From Sedimenticola hydrogenitrophicus (GTDB lineage Bacteria; Pseudomonadota; Gammaproteobacteria; Chromatiales; Chromatiaceae): a stretch of 64,000 nucleotides of DNA. The stretch spans positions 1-64,000 of the forward strand of contig NZ_JAQGEI010000027.1 of NCBI RefSeq assembly GCF_029017505.1. Reading direction: 5' to 3'. Positions 41,797 through 52,510 of the stretch are shown here, piece by piece. The position numbers were made by a program, and so were the translations under genes. Numbering within the stretch: position 1 is the first letter of the stretch; each line of letters opens with the position of its first letter. The notes below the pieces were generated by a model. That model did no database searches and was not told the DNA's origin. It saw nothing but the letters and a program-made list of their open reading frames with translations.

Positions 41797-43650
41797 ATGA
41801 AAGCACTCTCTGCTGATGCAAACACCTTTACCGGGGCGGATCAACCGCTCTCGATTCCCCAGCGCCTGCTGCTTCTGCTGCCGTTCCTGCGCTGGCTGCC
41901 CGGAGTCACCGGCCGGAGCCTTCGACTTGACCTGATGGCCGGGTTGACCGGGGCGGTCGTGGTACTGCCGCAGGGTGTCGCCTTTGCCACCATCGCCGGC
42001 ATGCCGCCGCAGTACGGCCTCTACACGGCCATGATCACCCCCATCATCGCCGCGCTGTTCGGCTCGTCTCGGCATCTGGTATCCGGCCCGACCACGGCCA
42101 TCTCCATCGTCGTCTTCTCCTCCGTCAGTCAATACGCCACCCCGGGCACCCCGGAGTTTGTGCAACTGGTGTTGACCATGACTTTCCTCGCCGGGGTCTA
42201 TCAGTTCGCCTTCGGTGTGGCGCGTCTCGGCGCGCTGGTGAATTTTGTTTCCCATACCGTGGTGGTGGCCTTCACCGCCGCGGCGGCGATCCTGATCGCC
42301 ACCAGCCAGATCAAGCATGTCCTGGGACTGGAACTGGCGCGCGGCCACTCCTTTGCCGACACCTGGATCGGTGTCTTTCAGCAACTTGACCAGACCAACG
42401 GCTATGTGCTGTTCATCGCCATCGCCACCCTGGGCGTGGCACTGTTCAGCCGGCGCCTGTCACGCAGAATGCCGCATCTGCTGCTGGGCCTGGTCGTCGG
42501 TTCACTCGCCGCCCTCTTTGTGGGCGCCGCCGCGCACAACGTCGCCCTGGTCGGCAGCATTCCGGCCCAGCTGCCGCCGCTCTCCAGCCCGCTGTTCAGT
42601 ATGGACGCCATTCGGATGCTGGCGCCTCAGGCGTTCGCGGTGGCACTGCTCGGCCTGATCGAGGCGGTATCCATCGCCCGCTCCGTCGCCACCCGTTCCA
42701 ACCAGCGCATCGACGGCAATCAGGAGTTCATCGGGCAGGGTCTCTCCAATATCTTCGGCAGCTTCTTCTCCAGCTATGCGGGTTCCGGCTCCTTCACCCG
42801 CTCCGGGATCAACTATGACGCCGGCGCCCAGACCCCCATGTCGGCCATTTTCGCGGCGCTCATGCTGATGATCATTGTCCTGCTGATAGCCCCCTTGACC
42901 GCCTATCTGCCGGTGGCGGCGATGGGTGGTGTTATTTTGCTGGTGGCCTACAACCTGGTCGATTTTCACCACATCCGTGCCATCTTTAAAACCAGCCGGC
43001 CGGAGACGGCCATCTTTCTCGTCACCTTCTTCTCCACCCTGTTTCTGGAGCTCGAATTTGCCATCTATATCGGAGTTCTGCTGTCACTGGTGATCTTTCT
43101 GGCCAACACCTCAAAGCCCAAGATCACCCTGCTGGCACCTGACTTGACGCAGAAAAGCCGGGTGTTCACCGATATTGAGACCAAGCCGCTCCAGGAGTGC
43201 GGACAGCTCAAGGTGGTGCGCGTGGACCGCTCCATCTATTTCGGTTCGGTCAGTTATCTGCAGCTGAAACTGCAGACGATCGAGGCCAGGTACGGTGTCA
43301 AGCATATCCTGCTCATTGCATCCCGTATCAACTATATCGACATGGCGGGTGCCGAGCTGCTTACCCAGGAGGCAAAACGCCTCAAGGCGACGGGCGGCGG
43401 ACTCTATATCTACGGGTTGAAGGATGAACTCTGGCAGTTTCTGGCCGAAGGCGGTTATCTGCGGAGCATCGGTGCGCAGTATTTCTTTGACAACAAATCC
43501 GACGCCATCAGCGCCATCTACCGCAAACTCGACCGGCAGGTCTGCCGGCAGTGCGTCAACCCCATCTTCATCGAATGTCAGCGCGAACAATTGACCACAT
43601 CTGACGGCATTGCCCACCGGCCCCGGGCCGACGCGGTAGTGGGCGTATGA
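41797..43650 (+). CDS. SulP-family anion permease with STAS domain
   Basis: A 617-residue transporter for sulfate, bicarbonate or similar anions. The SulP core (LRLDLMAGLTGAVVVLPQGVAFATIAGMPPQYGLY, family hallmark) has about 12 to 14 helices. The C-terminal STAS domain (about 465-570) contains ASRINYIDMAGAELL, with Ala where many have Ser. A Cys-bearing tail (VCRQCVNPIFIEC) follows. The ATG comes six bases after a family B repeat, which has displaced any native Shine-Dalgarno. The substrate cannot be read from sequence. Confidence 0.9.
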   Translation: MKALSADANTFTGADQPLSIPQRLLLLLPFLRWLPGVTGRSLRLDLMAGLTGAVVVLPQGVAFATIAGMPPQYGLYTAMITPIIAALFGSSRHLVSGPTTAISIVVFSSVSQYATPGTPEFVQLVLTMTFLAGVYQFAFGVARLGALVNFVSHTVVVAFTAAAAILIATSQIKHVLGLELARGHSFADTWIGVFQQLDQTNGYVLFIAIATLGVALFSRRLSRRMPHLLLGLVVGSLAALFVGAAAHNVALVGSIPAQLPPLSSPLFSMDAIRMLAPQAFAVALLGLIEAVSIARSVATRSNQRIDGNQEFIGQGLSNIFGSFFSSYAGSGSFTRSGINYDAGAQTPMSAIFAALMLMIIVLLIAPLTAYLPVAAMGGVILLVAYNLVDFHHIRAIFKTSRPETAIFLVTFFSTLFLELEFAIYIGVLLSLVIFLANTSKPKITLLAPDLTQKSRVFTDIETKPLQECGQLKVVRVDRSIYFGSVSYLQLKLQTIEARYGVKHILLIASRINYIDMAGAELLTQEAKRLKATGGGLYIYGLKDELWQFLAEGGYLRSIGAQYFFDNKSDAISAIYRKLDRQVCRQCVNPIFIECQREQLTTSDGIAHRPRADAVVGV

Positions 43651-43721
43651 GTATGGTTGCCTGGTGTCACGGCATTTCGACATATCCACATCGTTGGATG
43701 TGGTATTGCGGGCCGATCAAC

Positions 43722-45095
43722 CTAAGCTCGCGCCTTGTCATTGCAGGCAAAGCGTAACCAGAGCCAGCCCAGGACCCCGGCCAACAGGGACGCCACCAGA
43801 ATCCCCGATTTGGCAGCGACCAGCTGGTCGGCCTGGGCGAAGCCGAGATCGGCAATGAAGATCGACATGGTAAATCCCATGCCACCCAGTATACCGATAC
43901 CGATAATGTGCCGCATATCAAGCCCCTCCGGAAAATGACCCAGACGGAGTCTGACCGCGAGCCACGCCAGCAGTGGGATGCCAATGCCCTTGCCCAGCAC
44001 CAGGCCCAGCACGATACCCGAGGCGAGGTCGTGATTCCACAGGGCATGGACTGTGTTGGGCGAGATCGGGATACCGGCATTCACCAGGGCGAACAGCGGT
44101 AATACGAACAGCGCTACCGGGTGCTCCAGCGCCCGCTCCCAACGGCGCAGCGGGGTGGTGGCCTTCTCCGCCGCCACCTGCACCCCCTCGACGAGATCGT
44201 GCTGATCGTTACTGCTGAGGATGTCTTCCGAGCTGTCGCTCTGCCGTTCAATGCGTTCAAAACGCCTCATCAGACGCCGTACCCGTTGCAAAAACCAGTA
44301 GGGCTCCCGCGTTGGGCGCGCCGGTACGGTGAACGCCACCAGGATGCCGGCCACCGTGGCGTGAACCCCCGACTGGTACAGCGTGCCCCAGATCAGCACA
44401 CCACCTGCCAGATAGGCCCAGGATTTGCGGACACCGAGGAGATTCAACAGCAAAAGCGCGGCAAGGCCCAGGGCACTTGCGGCCAGGTAGAGGAAATCGA
44501 TGGTGTCGGTGTAAAAGACCGCAATCACCAGGATGGCTCCGATATCGTCAATAATGGCCAGCGCGGTCAGGAAGACGAAGGCCGTGGGCGGAATCTGCCG
44601 CCGCAATAGCGCCAGTATACCCACTGCAAAGGCGGTATCGGTGGCCATGGGAATCCCCCAGCCATGTTCCGTAGCGCTGCCGAAGTTGAGCGAAAGAAAC
44701 AGCAAGGCCGGAAACAGCATGCCACCGATGGCAGCGGCAATCACCGGCATCATCCGCTGCAGATTCCTCAGTTCACCTGCCAGCAATTCCCGCTTGATCT
44801 CCAGGCCCAGTAAAAAAAAGAACAACGACATGACGGCTTCATTGACCCAATGATGCAGGCTCATGCTCAGGAGTCGGTTGCCCACCACCAGGCCGAAGGG
44901 GAGCTCGACAAAGGCCTGGTAATCATCCCGGAATGGCGAATTGGCCAACAGCAGTGCGATAGCGGTACAGAGGATCAGCAATATACTGCTGGTGGTTTGA
45001 TCCCGGATGAAATACTGAAACGGCGTGACTACCTTTTCAAATCGCCGTTCCAGTTTGGTTTGAATTGAACTCCCGTCTGTTGACTGTTTATCCAT
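43722..45095 (-). CDS. nhaA: Na+/H+ antiporter NhaA
   Basis: Inner-membrane antiporter, 457 residues. The conserved helix IV region TDTAFAVGILALL, the paired Asp of helix V (ALAIIDDIGAILVIAVFY) and GLVLGKGIGI are present. It carries an N-terminal extension and a cytoplasmic linker (RFERIERQSDSSEDILSS) longer than E. coli NhaA (388 residues). It stands next to the N-ATPase operon, a possible sodium-homeostasis neighbourhood (inference). Confidence 0.93.
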   Translation of the reverse strand: MDKQSTDGSSIQTKLERRFEKVVTPFQYFIRDQTTSSILLILCTAIALLLANSPFRDDYQAFVELPFGLVVGNRLLSMSLHHWVNEAVMSLFFFLLGLEIKRELLAGELRNLQRMMPVIAAAIGGMLFPALLFLSLNFGSATEHGWGIPMATDTAFAVGILALLRRQIPPTAFVFLTALAIIDDIGAILVIAVFYTDTIDFLYLAASALGLAALLLLNLLGVRKSWAYLAGGVLIWGTLYQSGVHATVAGILVAFTVPARPTREPYWFLQRVRRLMRRFERIERQSDSSEDILSSNDQHDLVEGVQVAAEKATTPLRRWERALEHPVALFVLPLFALVNAGIPISPNTVHALWNHDLASGIVLGLVLGKGIGIPLLAWLAVRLRLGHFPEGLDMRHIIGIGILGGMGFTMSIFIADLGFAQADQLVAAKSGILVASLLAGVLGWLWLRFACNDKARA

Positions 45096-45334
45096 AAATT
45101 ATTATCGCCGGCTGAAAATCCTCTATCGGCCATACACGCCATGGGGAACAACGGCATGGGAGTTTCACACCAGTATAGTTGCTCCCCGGTGCAGCAATCC
45201 GGATAACGCCCCACTTCGACCGCCCTGTCGATGGTAAAAATACCATTAGATCGTTATGCTTTTTTCTCACGCCGCCGAGCGGGGTTGTCTACTATTTGTA
45301 TAGGGAATAACTGATTAGAGACAGGGCCGGATGA

Positions 45335-47174
<1,840 letters not shown>

Positions 47175-47178
<4 letters not shown>

Positions 47179-47445
47179 AACCGGGCAACGACCGCCTGGC
47201 CAGGCGGGTCGAACAGCAGGCGAAACGCATGCAACGGGCCGAGCGCGAGCGTCCGACCCTGCTGGCCCAGACCGTCTATCTCGGCAGCCTGGGCCTGATG
47301 TTTATCCTGCCGGTGGTTGGCGGCGTCTATCTGGGCCACTGGCTGGATGGCCGGCTGGCCGGTTACTCCATGCGCTGGACCCTGAGCCTGCTGTTTCTCG
47401 GTCTGCTGGTCGGGGCGTTCAATGTCTACTGGATGATCAAGAGCC

Positions 47446-47453
<8 letters not shown>
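47175..47453 (+). CDS. atpQ: N-type ATPase accessory membrane subunit AtpQ (AtpI-like)
   Basis: A 92-residue protein with a basic N-terminus and two hydrophobic helices (about 35-55 and 66-88), YLGHWLDGRLAGYS between them. This is the AtpI/ATPase_gene1 type pattern, thought to help assemble or load the rotor ring. In other N-ATPase operons it is followed by atpR; here atpB follows with an eight-base overlap and there is no room for atpR. Confidence 0.8.
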
Positions 47454-48404
<951 letters not shown>

Positions 48405-48416
48405 GGAGCGTGCATC

Positions 48417-49166
48417 GTGGAACTCGACTGGTCGACCTTTGCCCTGGAGGTGGTCAATTTCCTGATCCTGATATGGCTGCTGAAACGCTTCTTTTACCAG
48501 CCGGTACTGAATGTGATAGAGCAGCGTCGGGGACAGATCCGGGAGGAGCTGAGCCAGGCATCCCGGGAGCAGGCGGAGGCTGATCAGCTGAAGAGCCGGT
48601 ATGAGGCCCGCCTGAGCGACTGGGAAACGGAGAGACAGGCGGCACGGGCGGCCCTGGAGCAGGAACTGGTCCAGGAGCGCGGCAAGCGGCTACGGCAGCT
48701 CGACGACGAGCTCGACCGGCAGCGGCTCAAGCATGCGGCCCGCGATCTGCAACAACAGACGCAGTGGCGCCGGCAGGCCGAGACCGAAGCGCTGCAGCTG
48801 GGGGCGGCCTTTGCCGGCCGCCTGCTCAGCACCCTCGCCGGCCCCGAGCTGGACCGGCGCCTGCGACAGCTCTTTATCGATCAACTGACGACGCTGCCGG
48901 AAAGCGCACTCAAGCAACTGCATCAGGGCCGACTCGATGAAGCCCAAAGGATCGAGGTGGTCAGCGCCCTACCGCTGGATGAATCGCAACAGCAGGCGAT
49001 CCGCCAGGCCCTGGAGCAACGGATCGGTCCAAGCCAGGGTCAATGGCAGTTTCGCCAGGATGCACAGCTGATCGCCGGCCTGCGCATTTCAATCGGTGGC
49101 TGGCTGTTGCATGCCAACCTTCAGGATGAACTGCGCTTCTTCAGCGAGGCCGCCCATGCCGAATGA
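48417..49166 (+). CDS. atpF: N-type ATPase subunit b with delta-like C-terminal part
   Basis: Peripheral stalk subunit of 249 residues, much longer than normal b (about 156). One N-terminal helix ([19 protein letters not shown]) precedes a long charged coiled coil (about 35-140). The C-terminal 75 residues ([20 protein letters not shown], then [13 protein letters not shown]) resemble the C-terminus of the delta subunit. No separate atpH gene is in the operon. The start is GTG behind AAGGAG. Confidence 0.9.
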   Translation: MELDWSTFALEVVNFLILIWLLKRFFYQPVLNVIEQRRGQIREELSQASREQAEADQLKSRYEARLSDWETERQAARAALEQELVQERGKRLRQLDDELDRQRLKHAARDLQQQTQWRRQAETEALQLGAAFAGRLLSTLAGPELDRRLRQLFIDQLTTLPESALKQLHQGRLDEAQRIEVVSALPLDESQQQAIRQALEQRIGPSQGQWQFRQDAQLIAGLRISIGGWLLHANLQDELRFFSEAAHAE

Positions 49167-50649
49167 CCCGTTCCCCGCGCTGCGGCGCCAGCGCCGCTGG
49201 CTGGACAACTACCAGCCCGGGCTGCGGCTGGCCGAACGCGGCACCCTGGTCTCGATCGGTGATGGTATCGCCTGGATCGAGGGACTGCCGTCCGCGGCAC
49301 TGGATGAGCTGCTCAACTTTGCCGATGGCAGTCTGGGCCAGGTCCTGCATCTTGGAGAACGGCTGCTTGCTGCCGTGCTGCTGCGGGAGACGGAAAAGTT
49401 GACCGCCGGCACCACGGTCCGGCTCGGCGGGCGGCGGGTCAGCGTACCGGTGGATGAGGCACTACTGGGACGGGTGATCGACCCGCTGGGTCTACCGCTG
49501 GACGGCCAACCGATGCCCCCCGGCCAGGTGCGGCGCAATCTGGAGGGACCGTCACCGCAGATGATCGAACGTGACTTCGTGCAGCGACCGCTGTACACCG
49601 GCATCCGCCTGATCGACAGCCTGCTGCCGATCGGTAAGGGCCAACGCCAGCTGATCATCGGTGACGAAGGGCTGGGGCGCACCAGTATCGCCCTGGATAC
49701 CGTCATCAACCAGAGCGGGAGGGGAACACGCTGTGTCTATGTGGTGGTCGGACAGAAACGCTCCGAGGTGATCAACATCATCGACCGGCTGCGCGAATAC
49801 AGCGCACTGGAATACACCACGGTGGTGGTTGGCGAGGCCAGCACCCTCCCCGGGCTGAAATACCTTGCCCCCTATGCCGGCTGCGCCATCGGCGAGGCGT
49901 GGATGCGTCAGGGCCATGACTGCCTGGTGATCTATGACGACCTCACCCACCACGCCCGCGCCTACCGTGAACTCTCGTTGCTGCTGCGCCGTCCCCCCGG
50001 ACGCGAGGCCTATCCCGGTGACATCTTCTATCTGCATGCGCGCCTGTTGGAGCGGGCCACCTGCCTGGCGCCCGCACAGGGCGGCGGCAGCCTCACCGCG
50101 CTGCCCATTGTCGAGACCCAGCAGGGCGAGATCGCCTCCTACATCCCCACCAATCTGATCTCCATCACCGACGGTCAGATCTACCTGGAGCAGAAACTGT
50201 TTGCCGCCGGTGTGCGTCCGGCCATCGATGTGGGCAAGTCGGTCTCGCGGATCGGCGGCAAGGCCCAGCACCCGCTGATCAAGCAACAGGCGGCACGGAT
50301 CAAGCTCGACTACCTGCAGTTTCAGGAGCTGGAGTCTTTTACCCGTTTTGGCGCCCGACTCGAACCGCAGATGCAGGAACGCCTGCAACGCGGCCGTATA
50401 CTGCGCGAATTGTTAAAACAGGACCGGCTCAAACCGGTCAGCGAAACCGAACTGCTGGTCTGGCTGATCGCCTACAATGACGGCCTGCTGGACGCTACGG
50501 AGCCGGAACGGGCGCGCGATCACCTGGAACGGCTGGATCAGGGTATCCGGCAGAGTGAACTGTCACTCGATACCCCGATCGAGGATTGGCAAAAATGGAT
50601 TCGTCATTGGTGGTCGGAAAGCGGAGCGGACCATGAGCAGACGGCATGA
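49156..50649 (+). CDS. atpA: N-type ATPase alpha subunit with altered P-loop
   Basis: Non-catalytic nucleotide-binding subunit of 497 residues, from ATG 49156 overlapping atpF. The P-loop reads GDEGLGRTS where alpha subunits normally have GDRQTGKTA, so the invariant Lys is Arg175. Other family motifs are present: [46 protein letters not shown] (typical), and [13 protein letters not shown]. The C-terminal helical domain looks complete, but the N-terminal crown is short. Confidence 0.95.
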   Translation: MPNDPFPALRRQRRWLDNYQPGLRLAERGTLVSIGDGIAWIEGLPSAALDELLNFADGSLGQVLHLGERLLAAVLLRETEKLTAGTTVRLGGRRVSVPVDEALLGRVIDPLGLPLDGQPMPPGQVRRNLEGPSPQMIERDFVQRPLYTGIRLIDSLLPIGKGQRQLIIGDEGLGRTSIALDTVINQSGRGTRCVYVVVGQKRSEVINIIDRLREYSALEYTTVVVGEASTLPGLKYLAPYAGCAIGEAWMRQGHDCLVIYDDLTHHARAYRELSLLLRRPPGREAYPGDIFYLHARLLERATCLAPAQGGGSLTALPIVETQQGEIASYIPTNLISITDGQIYLEQKLFAAGVRPAIDVGKSVSRIGGKAQHPLIKQQAARIKLDYLQFQELESFTRFGARLEPQMQERLQRGRILRELLKQDRLKPVSETELLVWLIAYNDGLLDATEPERARDHLERLDQGIRQSELSLDTPIEDWQKWIRHWWSESGADHEQTA

Positions 50650-51493
50650 TATAGAGGAGCGTATCGAGGCGTTCAAGGAGATCCGCGGCATCATGGAGAG
50701 CATGAAAAACCTGGCCATGATGGAGACCCGTAAACTGGCCCGTTATCACCAGACCCAACAGCGCGTGGTCAGCTCCATCCGCGATGCACTCAATGACGTG
50801 TGGCGCTTCAACGCACCCGATACGGGGTTGCCGGATGCGCCGCCGGTCTACCTGCTGTTCGGTTCGGAACGCGGCTTCTGCGGTGCCTACAACGAGCAGT
50901 TGCTGAGCCGGCTGGAACAGCAGCCCGATCATCTGCGCGCACCGCTGATCAGCATCGGATCACGCCTCAACGGGTTGATACGGCAGAAGTATCCCCATGC
51001 CGTCTGCCTGACAGGCGCCGTGGTGGCCGGCGAGGCGGCGGCAGTGCTGGCGGACATTATCGATACCCTGAACCGGCTGCGCCGGCAACTGGGCCCGCTA
51101 CGCCTGGAGGTGATCCATTTCACCCCCGACAGCCAGGCACCTCTCTGTGAACCGGCCCTGCCGTCATTGGCCGAACGCGCTGACCGGGGTGTGCCGCCGC
51201 TGCTCAACCTGCCGCCCCGGCAACTGCTCGGCGAGCTGCTGGAACAGTACCTTTTCGCCCTTGCCAACGCCTGGTTCTTCGCCGCACTGATGGTGGAAAA
51301 CCAACGCCGCATGCAGCATCTCGATCAGGCGAGCCATTATCTGGAAGGCCGGATGGACGAACTGGCCAAGCGCCGCAATATACTCCGCCAGGAAGAGATT
51401 ATTGAAGAGATCGAAGTGATCCTGCTGAGTGCCGAGTCGGTCTGCGTACCCGGAATCGACAGTAATGGCACAGTCCGCAGGGAGAACAGGTAA
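50633..51493 (+). CDS. atpG: N-type ATPase gamma subunit
   Basis: Central rotor shaft of 286 residues; the N-terminal helix [22 protein letters not shown], the core [18 protein letters not shown] and the C-terminal helix with [20 protein letters not shown] identify it. It is the last gene of the operon and overlaps atpA by 17 bases. The gap 51494-51736 after it shows no gene and no clear terminator. Confidence 0.93.
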   Translation: MSRRHDIEERIEAFKEIRGIMESMKNLAMMETRKLARYHQTQQRVVSSIRDALNDVWRFNAPDTGLPDAPPVYLLFGSERGFCGAYNEQLLSRLEQQPDHLRAPLISIGSRLNGLIRQKYPHAVCLTGAVVAGEAAAVLADIIDTLNRLRRQLGPLRLEVIHFTPDSQAPLCEPALPSLAERADRGVPPLLNLPPRQLLGELLEQYLFALANAWFFAALMVENQRRMQHLDQASHYLEGRMDELAKRRNILRQEEIIEEIEVILLSAESVCVPGIDSNGTVRRENR

Positions 51494-51736
51494 GGATACC
51501 GCGCCGCGCGTCGGGTCAGCGGGAGTAATGCATGACCGATCCATCGAATTAAATACTCTGATAGGCATATTATTTTCTTGGATTGTCAGGACCATTTCAC
51601 TACTAAATAAAGGGCGCGCGATAATCAAAAGTTAATCGCTACATCCACCAGTTTGATGATATTAACCCTACTCTTCGTGTAGACTCGGCGCATTGCTTGT
51701 CGTACTTCTATAAGACCAATTGACAGGTTATCGCTT

Positions 51737-52504
51737 ATGCGCAGTTTAGTGAGCCAGGTCTGCTTGCCGGTTTTGGCACTCGTTACATTGGCATCCACCT
51801 ACCCCGGCAATGCCGCTGAAATCACCCTCGCGGTAGCCAATTCCACCTGCGGCACCGTCCAGGCGGTGGGGGCGCGGTATGTTGAAACCCATGACATCAA
51901 GATCAACTATCTCTGCAAATCCTCAGGCCTGCTGGCCAAGGGTATTCGCGGCGGGGCCATCCAGGCGGATATCTACATCTCCGCCAGCCAGCGCTGGATG
52001 GAGTACATGGTTAAAGGCGGTCTGGTAGCGGCCGATAAGGTCGTCAGTCCCTGGGGCAATCGCCTGGTGGTCGGTGCGCCTGCAGGCAGTCCCCTGAAAC
52101 TTGAGGCGTGGAATGATTTGACAACGGACAAGGTAAAAACCATTCTCATAGGCGATCCCGGCACGGCGCCCTTTGGCCGCTATGCAAAGCAGGCCCTGCA
52201 GCGGACCGGTATCTGGGAGCAAATAAAACAGAAGATCACCACGACAAGACATATCACCCTGCTGGCGGATCGACTCGCGCAATCGGACAACCGGACCGTC
52301 GGCATCCTGTTTTCAACCAATCTCTCGGACCGGTTACGTTCGATCTACCCCGTCGACCCGACCTGGCACCCGGAGATCCGCTACTACATGGCACCGCTTG
52401 GTGCCCCCGAAGCCGGGACCGAGGCAAGCCGGTTCTTCGAGTTCATCAACGGTGATCCCGGGCGAGAGGCGTTCCAATCCGCCGGCTTCGATGTGAGCGG
52501 ATAG
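51737..52504 (+). CDS. ModA-like periplasmic substrate-binding protein
   Basis: A 255-residue periplasmic binding protein with signal peptide (to about residue 27). The mature part has the ModA-type features ASGLLAKGIRGGAIQADIYISAS-like (KSSGLLAKGIRGG, then ADIYISASQRWMEY), GDPGTAPFGRYAKQAL and a C-terminal FFEFINGD. It lacks any permease or ATPase partner; the next gene, 6 bases on, is a membrane GGDEF-EAL protein. So it may serve as a sensor subunit rather than a transporter part. The ligand could be molybdate or another oxyanion; two Cys (STCGT, YLCKS) are present. Confidence 0.8.
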   Translation: MRSLVSQVCLPVLALVTLASTYPGNAAEITLAVANSTCGTVQAVGARYVETHDIKINYLCKSSGLLAKGIRGGAIQADIYISASQRWMEYMVKGGLVAADKVVSPWGNRLVVGAPAGSPLKLEAWNDLTTDKVKTILIGDPGTAPFGRYAKQALQRTGIWEQIKQKITTTRHITLLADRLAQSDNRTVGILFSTNLSDRLRSIYPVDPTWHPEIRYYMAPLGAPEAGTEASRFFEFINGDPGREAFQSAGFDVSG

Positions 52505-52510
52505 CCCCGG

